From Phoma sp. XZ068 (lineage: Eukaryota; Ascomycota; Dothideomycetes; Pleosporales; Didymellaceae), in assembly GCA_004835665.1 (NCBI GenBank), contig RBKR01000002.1, positions 124,001 to 188,000 of the forward strand: 64,000 bases of DNA, written 5' to 3'. Made by a program: the position numbers and the translations under genes. The notes beneath the pieces were generated by a model, which saw only the letters and a list, made by a program, of their open reading frames with translations, was not told where the DNA came from and ran no database searches. Below are positions 47,353 to 57,074 of this stretch, in pieces. Numbering within the stretch: the first letter of the stretch is position 1; each line of letters starts with the position of its first letter.

Positions 47353-48006
47353 ATGCACGGATACCTTATCGCCCTTGTGACCTATTCAGGGCTCGCACTT
47401 GCCCAGAACAATACGCTCGAGTTCTTCTGGCCTCACGCTGCCATCTACGAAGACCCCGCTGTGACTGTTATGTCCGTCAATACCTCCGCCACAGTCATTC
47501 ATATCGCCTGCCCGACCCCAACTGCCAGCATCCTTAAAGGTCCCGAAAATTGCAATTGGCGTCGAGGCGTTGATTACACTATCTTCAATGGCTCCACATA
47601 CGAGGCGACAATGACCGGATATAGCTACGCGCTGACTCGAACATGTTTGGACAATGGCAGCAAGGGCGTAAACTGTTACGCAGAGGGACATGACGATAGG
47701 ATTAGCTCACAATTCATCGCAAATGAGCGTTGGGCCGAAGAGAACACGAATACGATCACTGCGACAGTCACCTCCGGTGGAGAGAAACTAAGTGCAACAC
47801 ATAACGCTTCAACAAGTACAGCTTCAACCTCCAATCCGTCACCGGCGACCGGATCCAGCGCGACTTCCGGCAGCCACATTGATGCTACTGGTAGTAGTTC
47901 GAGAGCAAGTGTACCACAAGCTACGAGCGCTGCAAGGAAACTTTACGTACACAATTCGGCGCTTCTTTCGCTCCTCCTTGCGGGTACAGCTGGGCTGTGC
48001 ATGTGA
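47353..48006 (+). CDS. GPI-anchored cell-surface protein
   Basis: Single exon, 217 residues. Signal peptide of about 17 residues (MHGYLIALVTYSGLALA) directly followed by QNNTLEFFWP. The folded part (to about residue 135) has four cysteines (ACP, ENCNW, RTCLDN, VNCYAE) and several N-x-S/T sequons. A Ser/Thr/Ala-rich stalk follows, then a basic ARKLY and a hydrophobic tail (SALLSLLLAGTAGLCM) typical of a GPI attachment signal. The QNxTxEFFxP start is common in a family of filamentous-fungal GPI proteins of unknown role. Confidence 0.8.
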   Translation: MHGYLIALVTYSGLALAQNNTLEFFWPHAAIYEDPAVTVMSVNTSATVIHIACPTPTASILKGPENCNWRRGVDYTIFNGSTYEATMTGYSYALTRTCLDNGSKGVNCYAEGHDDRISSQFIANERWAEENTNTITATVTSGGEKLSATHNASTSTASTSNPSPATGSSATSGSHIDATGSSSRASVPQATSAARKLYVHNSALLSLLLAGTAGLCM

Positions 48007-48441
48007 TTTGAGCAGCCTTCTATTCCTGGCCATGGATATGATTTCCTGCCCTCCTCTACACATATTGCGATTATCTTGGGACAGAGACTGGACTCCTGCC
48101 CACATTTTACAAGTGTATCTGTTCTGAACGCTGTCATCTTCTCTGCCTCATTCAACGTCAACCTGCAATTCCCCAGTCATCCTGTAAGCTTTTGTGACAT
48201 TCACGTAATTACATAACGACTCAGATGGGTTTCCTATACAAGTCCGTTTCGACTAGATGAGCGAACTAACTTTGATTAGACGAACGAACTGATTACACGG
48301 ACAGAACCATCTCTGTCACGGAATCCCACAATTTCCTGAGCAATTTGTAGAAATTCAAAGAGCAACCTGGCACAACCATAAGTGCCACCAAGCTCTCAAG
48401 CTTCTGCATTTCAGATTCGTTCCTAAAGTGCGACGCCTCAA
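48007..48441. other. intergenic, no gene seen
   Basis: 3' flank of the GPI-protein gene and promoter of the HET gene. Confidence 0.5.
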
Positions 48442-50277
48442 ATGGTGCTGTCAACATTGAGTCTCCATAGAGACCCCAACAGTCTTTACTCTATTTCGCG
48501 GTCCCCTTCCTCTACAAGCACTATGGCGCAACAATGCACGTCCTCGACAGAGTACCGGCACGGGATCCTTGGTCAACGCGACATCAGACTTCTCAAGCTC
48601 ACTGGTACTTCCAAAGCTGATTATGCTTATGATCTAATGGAGACATCGTTGGACGTGGCGCCGCCTTACGAAACAATCTCCTATGTATGGGGAACCCAGG
48701 AGCGGGCACTTACGCTGGCACTATACTCGACTGCTACAGTTTCCATCACTCCAAGCCTGGGAGCAACTCTTGCTCATCTCCGCAGTCACTGTAAGACCGA
48801 TTATCTGTGGGTCGACCAAATCTGCATCAATCAGAACGACACACTCGAACTCAATCAGCAAGTTGCGATTATGGGAGAGATCTATAGCCGAGCAGCGCGT
48901 GTTCTCATATGGCTTGGCGAGGAAGAGAACGAGATTCAAGACATATCGATGTTGCTTCAGGCTTCGCTCCAGAGCAGTACTTCACTAGGGAACGAACATT
49001 GTCGTGTTTCAATACGGAATGTGCTGAGCTTACCGTGGTTTAGCAGGGCGTGGGTCGTACAAGAGGCAGTATTACCCCCCGGAGTCATATTTCTTCTTGC
49101 ATCGCAAGCGTTCGACATAGTGACTCTATGGACTCTGGTTTGCAAAGTCAGAAACATCGAAGAGGATCAAGGAGCCAGTGCCCCTGCAGCTCCCAGCATC
49201 CGACAGATGTCGGGTTATCTTGTGTTACTCGAGATAGTACAGCTCAGGCAGCAACGACAAGAGCGGTTAGAAGCGTGCTTCTACTACACTCTTTCCAGCC
49301 TTGCACCCCGATGTCGGAGTACGAAGCCTCAAGATTCCATCTTCGGCTTCCTGGGGCTTGTAGGCGATACTCGCATCTCAATAACACCGGATTACAACTT
49401 GACTCTGAAAGATATTCCTGCCATGGCTACCATGGAAATTATCAATGGAACAGGAAGCTTAGACATATTCGGAGTTCTGCACCGAAGGCATTCAGACGCA
49501 AGCCAATGGTCAAACCTCCCTTCCTGGGTCCCGAATTGGTCAAAGCGCCTTGGACCAGAAGCAATGGTTTTCTTCAGAAGCCCAAACTATTTCAATTCTT
49601 CCGCTGGACGTCCTCACCAAAGACAAGCGGCCATTCCGCTCAATTGGTCGCCTATAATCGTCTCTGGAAAAGTGGTTGATCAAGTACAACATACATTTCC
49701 TTTTACCCAACAGGTACCAATACCAACCTCGAACCGCTGTGGATGGGATGTTCATACATATCTTGACCTCACACGGTTAGAAGAATGTGTGAGAAAGATG
49801 TGGCCGGAGAACGTTCCACCTCCTACAAAAGAACGTTTGCTGGCCACAATATTAGCTGATGGCTCGTTTTCGTTCACTAAGACGGAGCGTTCCTTGTGCC
49901 ATGATGGTCTGCCAATGTCCCACATCCACGAGCTGTTACGTACTTATGATAGGCTGGAGGCACCGTTTCCATCCAATTGGGGCCGCAAACGAAGAGATCA
50001 GGCCATAACTCTTCGTAACGCTTTTCGTGATCATGCACGAGTCGCTTGGGGACGGACCGTTGTCGTCGGGAAGGGCTGGAACCTCGGACTGACGCATGAC
50101 TCAGTCGAAAGAGGCGATTTAGTCTGCGTTGTCCATGGATCTAAGGTACCGCTTGTTCTACGCCCCGATGCAGACAATAATTTTCGTCTAATCGGTCAGT
50201 GTTACTTTGAGGGGATCATGCGCGGAGAAGCTGTGAATTGGAGCGAAAAGGATGCGGACCAATTCGTTCTTATCTAA
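48442..50277 (+). CDS. HET-domain (heterokaryon incompatibility) protein
   Basis: Single exon, 611 residues from the first ATG; a start at 48523 (residue 28, MAQQC) is equally possible. HET-domain motifs in order: PPYETISYVWGTQ, a helix with LGATLAHLRSH, YLWVDQICINQND, QVAIMGEIYSRAARVLIWLG and LPWFSRAWVVQEAVL. A cysteine-poor helical middle follows, then GLVGDT-type text and the C-terminal GDLVCVVHGSKVPLVLRP and YFEGIMRGEA segment that is common in fungal HET proteins. HET proteins can trigger cell death on non-self fusion, but most of the many paralogues in a genome have no known partner. No NACHT or other C-terminal domain. Confidence 0.92.
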   Translation: MVLSTLSLHRDPNSLYSISRSPSSTSTMAQQCTSSTEYRHGILGQRDIRLLKLTGTSKADYAYDLMETSLDVAPPYETISYVWGTQERALTLALYSTATVSITPSLGATLAHLRSHCKTDYLWVDQICINQNDTLELNQQVAIMGEIYSRAARVLIWLGEEENEIQDISMLLQASLQSSTSLGNEHCRVSIRNVLSLPWFSRAWVVQEAVLPPGVIFLLASQAFDIVTLWTLVCKVRNIEEDQGASAPAAPSIRQMSGYLVLLEIVQLRQQRQERLEACFYYTLSSLAPRCRSTKPQDSIFGFLGLVGDTRISITPDYNLTLKDIPAMATMEIINGTGSLDIFGVLHRRHSDASQWSNLPSWVPNWSKRLGPEAMVFFRSPNYFNSSAGRPHQRQAAIPLNWSPIIVSGKVVDQVQHTFPFTQQVPIPTSNRCGWDVHTYLDLTRLEECVRKMWPENVPPPTKERLLATILADGSFSFTKTERSLCHDGLPMSHIHELLRTYDRLEAPFPSNWGRKRRDQAITLRNAFRDHARVAWGRTVVVGKGWNLGLTHDSVERGDLVCVVHGSKVPLVLRPDADNNFRLIGQCYFEGIMRGEAVNWSEKDADQFVLI

Positions 50278-50508
50278 AGTGAAGACACTCTGGTCAATAG
50301 TTAGGCTAGGATTCAGGATACTTCACCTCATCAACTAACGCAGCATTCGTGACTCATGCAGAGTAGAAAATTGGTTCAACCGATAATTAGAATTAATGTG
50401 CATATTTGGGATGTGAGTTGCTAGATATAGGTAACTGCAGTCTACAAGACATTACTCCGGGTAACACATGTTGTAGCTTTCAAAACTCTACGAGCTAAGC
50501 GTAAAGGA

Positions 50509-51662
50509 TTAAATCTTTCCGATACCGGCACCGTTCTTGACGACCTTGGTTACATCCTTGAGCGATGTAAGCTTGTACTTGTAGGGAGCCTTGGTGAAGT
50601 TTCCGACTTGGGTGATGTTGACACGGGCCTTGCCGAAGTCGTTCTCTGCAGGAATGTGAGCATTTATCTCTACCCACGAAAAGACATTACTTACTTGCAC
50701 CAAGGTTGGCAAAACCGTCAATCTCAAAATCTCCATCAGGGCTAGTGTTGGGGCTGTCCTCAGGGATGACGAGACCGTAGGTGCTCAATGCCTCCCGTGT
50801 GTTACCGGTGAACACGTTTCCCTCGACAAGAACCTGGTTGTCACTTCGGCTGTGAATGGCCTGATACAGGAAATCCTGGTACAGGTTGTTGTAGATGTGC
50901 TGGTGACCAAAGCGGCCAGCAGGACCTCGGGTGCCGGAGTTCCTCCAGTAGTTGTGGTGGTAGGTGACGTGAAGATGGCCAGTATCAACGTCCCTCAACG
51001 CATCACTGTTTCCAATCAGGGAGCTCTTCCAGTGGTCATGGAAATAATTCCAAGAAACAGTGATCCAGTCCGAGGCGCGGACAATGTCCAGTTGTCCATC
51101 GTAGTAGTCAGGGCCAATCTCAACGGAGATCTCAGAGCTGAATTCTGGTAATTGTCAGAAGCAAGTATGAATGTCAAAGATGATAGATCCTACCGTTGTG
51201 ATCAATCCAGACGCGAGTGCTATTCTGAATGGTGATGCCATCGTTGTTGACAATCTTGCGGATAGCAAAGTTACGGAGGATAACATTGGTCGCATTAACA
51301 ATTGAAATACCTGCACCCGTGATCTCGGCGCCTTTGCCAACACCAATAATTGACTAGTATAGGTTAGGAAAGTAAAAATGCTTTATTGAGAATTTACGTG
51401 CCTTGTTGCTACCAGGTCGCAGACGGGATGTTAGGTTGAAGTTGCCCTTAGCATAGATGATCTTCGGCTCTGTACCAGCAACGGCTGAGACAAGAGCAGC
51501 AACTGAAGAGACTGTAACAGTCTGGCTGTTCTTGCCAGCGCCGCCAGTAGTCGGGCCAATTGGGTTGTCCTTGGCGAATCCGACCAGGCTGTAGTCAGCT
51601 CCTGATGGGGTAGCTGTTGCTACGAAAGCAAGGGTAAGGATAGAGATGAGTGAGAGCTTCAT
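50509..51662 (-). CDS. secreted pectate lyase, polysaccharide lyase family 1
   Basis: Four exons (51662-51402, 51353-51194, 51144-50695, 50645-50509), 335 residues. Signal peptide MKLSLISILTLAFVATA. Parallel beta-helix landmarks: GFAKDNPIGPTTGG, VWIDHNEF, GPDYYDGQLDIVRASDWITV (Ca2+-binding acidic residues), NYFHDHWKSSLIG, and GTRGPAGRFGHQHIYNN with the catalytic Arg region. Cleaves polygalacturonate by beta-elimination. Intron 1 (51401-51354) uses a GC donor (AAG/GCACGT); only that choice keeps frame and gives the family text GSNKSIIGVG. The other introns are GT-AG, each 49 nt. TATA box at 51725. Confidence 0.92.
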
Positions 51663-51724
51663 CTTGAACTATGAGACAAACGGAGGGATCCCTGGCTGCT
51701 CAGATATCGGACCGCTCAGCATGA

Positions 51725-51732
51725 TACTTATA
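51725..51732 (-). promoter_or_regulatory. TATA box of the pectate lyase gene
   Basis: Minus-strand TATAAGTA about 65 bp upstream of the ATG at 51662. Confidence 0.5.
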
Positions 51733-53063
51733 GTCCAGGTATTACACTGGAATGGTCGAATCTTCAACCCGGCCTTTGGGTCGCCCTCGTGGCTCAACTG
51801 CAATTCTTCCGCGCCGTGGCGCACACCTTACTAGGAAGGAAGAGGCTACATGTCCGCAAATGCAATTGATATTGTCGCTGCAGAGCAGAACCTCATCGTT
51901 AACAGCTTGACAAGCCGGATGATGGCATTAAGCAACAAGATGAAGATGTACGATGGCTGAGAGCAATGAAGATGAGTGGTGGAACAATCTAACCCCAGAT
52001 TATCCACAGTTGAAGAGGGAAGATCGACCGTCTTGGAACATCTTGGCGACTGGGGAAGAAATGCGGGATGAATGACCTCGGGAGGCCTGTGCCAGGCACC
52101 TTTCCGCCTGCCAAGTGCACAAGCTCCACCAGGCTCCACCCGTGCTTGGCCTCGACTCTGCTCCAACTGTGGTCATCGCTTGACGAAATGAGCAATTTAA
52201 TGTTGCCATTCACCGTCGGTGCTTCTCGTTTACACATATCGTTCGATGCTCTATGAATGATACGCTCATGATCTCTCCGCGGCCGCAGTTTGCACACCTG
52301 CATGTTCGCGTAGGTTGGCTTGGCGCATCCATCACCGCACGGGCATCGCCACATGGCCGGTTGTGTCTACCCTCTCGAATCGTAATACAAATCCCTCAAA
52401 ATCACTTCGTTTCTCGTTTTTCGTTTCCTCGTACACTACAGATAAACCATCGTCTTTAACCGCATAGAATTACAACCTGTTTTACTCGTCGAGTTCAGGA
52501 GCGCGGGATTCTGAATGAGCGACGAGGACCGAACCGAGTGCGTGCGTACTGTACAGCTAATCCCTTGCAGTCCTTCTTCACCTCTTTCTTCACCTCCTTT
52601 AAATTCTTGCTGTTAACTCTTACAAAGCTTACCCCACGCTGGAACCTTGGACTTGCGCCCCCACTGAATCCTCGTACCCTGCTGGATCCTGCCCCAATTT
52701 GCAGCCTGTCATGTTGCTTATATTGAGAACTGTGCACGATCAGATCAAATTGCACGCGTGTAAGTCGTTCTCTGAAACGGACCGATTCGAAGCCATTGTT
52801 TCAGCATTTCCAAACTTGACATGTTACGTTGATCAAGGCTAGGTATCATAGGTGTAGAACAGAATCTTATAGAGCCTAAGAAATCTAGGGCAAAAAGGAC
52901 GTTCTACATGTTTGCTTATATGATGTTTATAAAATTGTCTAGCCATCTTTGTTTTCTCGTCTACATTGTAAAGCTGGTTATAGCTGTTGTGTAACAGATA
53001 TGTAAGTGTATATAGGGTTCGTGCTAAATTTATTTAACCAGGCATACATTCACTCGCTAACGT

Positions 53064-53495
53064 TTAATCCAGGTCCAACAATAGACGCTCATGTTGTCTG
53101 GCCATTCTCCATACTCTACTTCTCACAAACATCCACCTAAATGCCCATGAGAACTGCGTAGAAAGACCTCGGTTTTGACTTCCAGGAACAAGCTCCTCTG
53201 CACATTGTCCCGTCAGAACAGTCACATCAATACCTTTTCTGGTAGAGGATGCCACAAGAACAGAGATGTCCTTGTACTTCGTCTCAAACTTATTCAAGAA
53301 ACTCTTCAGCGGGACGCCTTGACCTAGACTGTAAGCATTACCGTCATGATGAAAGTAAGACCGAACATCTGTGTTATCTGAGCATACACGGCCGTAGAGG
53401 GATTGCAGAAGCAGTTCAGTTCTTGCAGCACTCCAACCCTTCGTGCACGAAGCCTGTTCAGCATGGATCTCGTAATTGTGCAAAACCAGGCCCAA
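53064..53495 (-). CDS. unassigned open frame, doubtful
   Basis: 143 codons without an ATG at the 5' end; the frame continues a little upstream. Text such as LHNYEIHAEQASCTKGWSAA and SFLNKFETKYKDISVLVASS looks protein-like, but no family is recognised and no splice-linked partner exon was found. It could be a gene remnant or chance. Confidence 0.2.
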   Translation of the reverse strand: MGLVLHNYEIHAEQASCTKGWSAARTELLLQSLYGRVCSDNTDVRSYFHHDGNAYSLGQGVPLKSFLNKFETKYKDISVLVASSTRKGIDVTVLTGQCAEELVPGSQNRGLSTQFSWAFRWMFVRSRVWRMARQHERLLLDLD

Positions 53496-54135
53496 AAGTG
53501 GAAGTCGGCCAGCGAGTGGGGAAGAATGTTGCAGCAGTCATTATAACTTATAAGGAAGTCTAAAAGCCAGAGAAAACTGGTGTATCCGGAAAATCTGTCA
53601 GTTCCACTCCGTCCTTTTTATTGAGCTGGTATGCACTTTGTGGGTTTCAGCAGCAGGCGATGACGAAAGGGGCTCTTTTCACGCGTCTTCGCGAATATCA
53701 ATTCGCACAACGCCTTTGATCATGTTCGTCAGGAGCTGAGACCTAAATTTCTTGTCTCTAGACCTGATGTGGGTGTCCTGGGACAAAGAGAAGCACAATG
53801 CGATTGCCGAACATAAGATGTTTCTAACAAGAACACGAAAGAAATTTAATCGTGTCAGCTATAGCATGTCTTGGTATTCATCATGGACGTTTGGGGTTTG
53901 ACATTCCAAGGAGATATCCGATAACCACAACCCCCTTATCCGTCTCCCACCGCAGTGCACAAAGAGAGATGTCGGTATGTTCGATCTTAGAGCATTGTAT
54001 ATCGCCTTCGTATTGGAATCAACAGCTTCAGTAGGGTTGTCCGAGTTCACGGAGGTGCAGGACTACAACCCCCCCCCCCTCCCGGCAGCAAATAAAAACT
54101 ACAACCCATGGTTGAAAGAGCTGCAAAAAAAAAGA

Positions 54136-54239
54136 TGGACTCGCGGGGAATCGAACCCCGGACCACTCCCAGTCAGGATTCGAAGCACTAGGTGCTTGCG
54201 AGATGCTAAGGGAGTATTATACCACTAAACCACGAGCCC
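54136..54239 (-). tRNA. tRNA-Ala(AGC): tRNA-Ala(AGC) with intron
   Basis: The minus strand folds as a full cloverleaf: acceptor GGGCTCG/CGAGTCC with discriminator A, D-arm with A-box TGGTTTAGTGG, anticodon stem CTCCC/GGGAG, T-arm CGGGG/CCCCG with B-box GGTTCGATTCC. The anticodon loop reads TTAGCA-T, so the anticodon is AGC. The third acceptor pair is G3-U70, the alanine identity element. A 32-nt intron (54203-54172) sits after position 37, the canonical place, and contains a perfect AAGCAC/GTGCTT hairpin. Length without intron is 72 nt. Confidence 0.95.
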
Positions 54240-54726
54240 GTGGATTGAGTTATTACTCCTTTGATGAAAATCGAATCCCAAATGCACTACATATCTCTAC
54301 TACAAAGCTATACAGCGTCTTCATTCCACACGCAATTGGCTCATTGTGTTGGTGATCGTAAATGATATTGGTACTTTGTGTGGGGCTGCGAGAAAAATTC
54401 GCTTATTAGGGCCAGTTAGTGTTCTCGAAGTCTAAAAGCCGAGTGGGCCATTTCGAAACCTCAAACAAGTATAGGTGATTTTGCGACACTGAGAAGTTCC
54501 TTACGGTTTGGTCAGTAACAGAGCGCTTTGATGCGACCAGATTCCCTATTGTCTCCATTCATGTTCTGTGTCATGGGAACGGGCGTGGTTCTCTCACACA
54601 GGTGCTATCGGCTCGATTTGTGGACGTGACGAATAGACTCATCATCTGGTCATACTAGTTGCATTTGCATGTGTACTGAACAGGTATACTCAGAACGACT
54701 ACGCCGCCCCTTTCGTAGTGATGCAC
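54240..54726. other. intergenic, no gene seen
   Basis: Upstream of the tRNA and 3' flank of the disordered-protein gene. Confidence 0.5.
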
Positions 54727-56374
54727 CTAGTGGAGATCGTTTCCTGCCTGAGAGCGCTTTGCTGCCTCTGTTCCATCAAGATCCATCTTCTTCTTCAGGA
54801 AGCTACTCAACTTTCCGCCACGACTGCCCGATTCCACTTGTGATCCAGACACTGGCGGACCTCCATATGCTGTCTTGATTGGAGGGACCGGGGGCGCATC
54901 AGCTGCAGGTGGTTTGTGGTGAAACTCACGCGGTGCGAAATGTTGCGATTCGATTTCCTGTCGTCCAGCGGCAATTGTGGCCTGGTTTTTCTCGTGCACG
55001 CCGCTATTTGGGGCCGTGTAGCGGCGGTCGATCGAATCATTGAAGGTGCCTCGTAAGGCTTCTGTTGCGCCCTAAACGTTGTCAGTAGGCTGATCCGTGT
55101 CACTAGAACTGCGTGAACCTTACATGTATTCCTGCTGCTGCTGCTCGCAGATTTGCCATAGTCGACTGCTTCTGAGCAACGTTGTCACCAGGCTGCTGTG
55201 GGGCATGTCCCATCCGATACGGGACCGGTCGGCTTGGATCGTCTAGACCTTGTTGTTGTTGGACATACTCCTCAGACTGGCCTGCTGGCACCTGTCGTGG
55301 AACACCAGGTGGCGGCGCTCTCGAAGGGTAAGAGAAGTTTGCCCGCCCGGGACTCGCAGGTGTGACAGGGCTCACTGGCTCGTTCGCTGTTGTCTTGTTC
55401 ATGGGATTTAGGCGCTCAACGGCAGGAGAGACAGAAGATAGCTCGACCCTGTGTCGAATATTGCTCTTATTAGGTATTGGTGGTGAGGAGTTCATAGGAG
55501 CGTTTACTGACGGTTGAGTTGGGAATGGCTCAACGTCGTGTTGTTGAGGCAATGGTGTCTCAGCTGCAGGAGACACAGAAGCAGGAGTTGGTGGGCTTGG
55601 TCCGGACATGCTTGTGACGCTGGGTGTTGCATTGCTGCCGAGAGGCTGTTCTGTTGTTGTAGTGCCACCTGGACCGGTGATGGTCGTCGTAGTGGTTGTC
55701 GTTGTTGTGGTTGTTGTAACGACATTTCCCGTTCTATTGTCCATGTGTGTCTCTCTTGAAACGTTCTCCGTGCTCGTAGCTTGTTGCGGAGGTTGCTGTG
55801 GTGGAGCGAAGCTACTCTCAGGAGCGCGTGCAGGAGATCGTGCGGGAGATCTTGGAGGTGGAGGATAATATTCATATGCTGGCTGCGCCGGTGGGGCTCG
55901 ACTTGGGTCTGTTGGTGGTGTAGGTGGGATTACATCGGTCGTAGGTGCTTGGTTGTAAGCAGGCCCCGACTGTTGTGGAAATCCCTGAGGAGGTGCTGGA
56001 GGAGGTACCCATTGCTCTCCGGAGATTGGTCTGCTCGTGAAGCTGGGGTTCGCACTACTGTTAGGCTCACTACTGGCATATGCTGAGTCAAATGTGTTGG
56101 CTGAAGACTCTTTACGGATTGTATCCTTTTCCTTTTGATCCTCCTTGTCCTTGTTTTTTGAGTGGAACCCCGATAATCTCCACCTTGACTTCTTCTCCCT
56201 GTCTGCGCCGGACATAGTGTCTGAGGGTCCTTGAGCTTGGGGTTGTGATAAGACTGCAGGCTGATTGCCTAACCCTCCTGACATTTGTGTCCGCTCAAGC
56301 TCCGCTCTCTCAAAGTCTTGCCGTTCACGGCTTTTTCGTTTCTGTAGTTTCGCAGGCTGTCGCGACTCTTGCAT
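54727..56374 (-). CDS. conserved disordered fungal protein
   Basis: Two exons (56374-55124, 55071-54727), 531 residues. Starts with a basic helix (QESRQPAKLQKRKSRERQDF). Most of the rest is low-complexity: Pro/Gln/Ser-rich, a Thr homopolymer of twelve after GNVV, and many SP/TP sites. The better conserved parts are KKSRWRLSGFHSKNKDKED, the segment NLRAAAAGIHGATEALRGT formed across the 52-nt intron, FNDSIDRRY, and the C-terminal GKLSSFLKKKMD. No enzymatic domain. I know similar proteins only as hypothetical in filamentous ascomycetes; the text suggests a scaffold or phospho-regulated protein. Divergent from the STAND-N/ACP gene across 700 bp. Confidence 0.75.
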
Positions 56375-57074
56375 GGCAGTTGGCCGGGAGTCGATGGGTA
56401 TGTCGCGTTGAATCTTCAGATGTGCAATATCGCTTTGCAGGAATTCTCAAGTTTTAACGCTCATAGGAGAAGATTTGAGTCTGGAATAGGAAGAAGAAGC
56501 TGGTCGCAGGTCTTGCAAGGGCTGGGACGGGTAGGCACACGGCCCCCGCTGTCCATGACCCATGATATCATACTGGAGTTTGTGGCGCACGTTGACTGTG
56601 GCACCCAATCATGGTTGCCTGTCATGACGATCACAAACCAGTGGGGCTCTAGTAAAGCGGGTATGCCTGGATAGTGTAATGCTCAATGGCGTCGGCGGCA
56701 GGAAAGCTTGGAAGAGGCAGGTTTCTAGATGGCGCTTGACCAATTCGGACTTGGACGGCACAACGTTCCGGACCCTCGCATGACAAAGTAAACTTCCTTC
56801 TAAGACGACATCAAATTGACTTCAGTGCGCGACATGTTGAGCCTTGTAACTTTTCGATAACATTCAACTGGGTTATGGTGGGGTATCTTCTCACCAGGGC
56901 ATGGTTAGCGCAGCCGCACGTAACCCCACCAAGAGCTGAAACTTACTCCAAGGCTCGTTTTGGCCTGCACTTTCGCTTTTGAAAGCAGACATGTTTTCAC
57001 TTTCAATAAAATTCATTCCTTTTTCCATGTAATCATCTTACCTCTTCAGCACTTGCAAAAGCAGATGTATCGTC
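56375..57074. promoter_or_regulatory. shared upstream region of disordered-protein and STAND-N/ACP genes
   Basis: 700 bp between divergent starts. No gene or clear promoter element identified. Confidence 0.45.

Larger units (their letters stand above)
51663..54135. other. intergenic, 2.5 kb, mostly empty
   Basis: Pectate lyase promoter, then low-complexity and AT-rich stretches. One minus-strand frame at 53064 is listed separately. No transposon ends seen. Confidence 0.5.

Noticed and set aside
55608..56086. Plus-strand frames with runs of Val/Cys/Trp opposite the disordered-protein gene
   Set aside because: They are the complement of the Thr/Pro/Gln codon repeats of the real gene.
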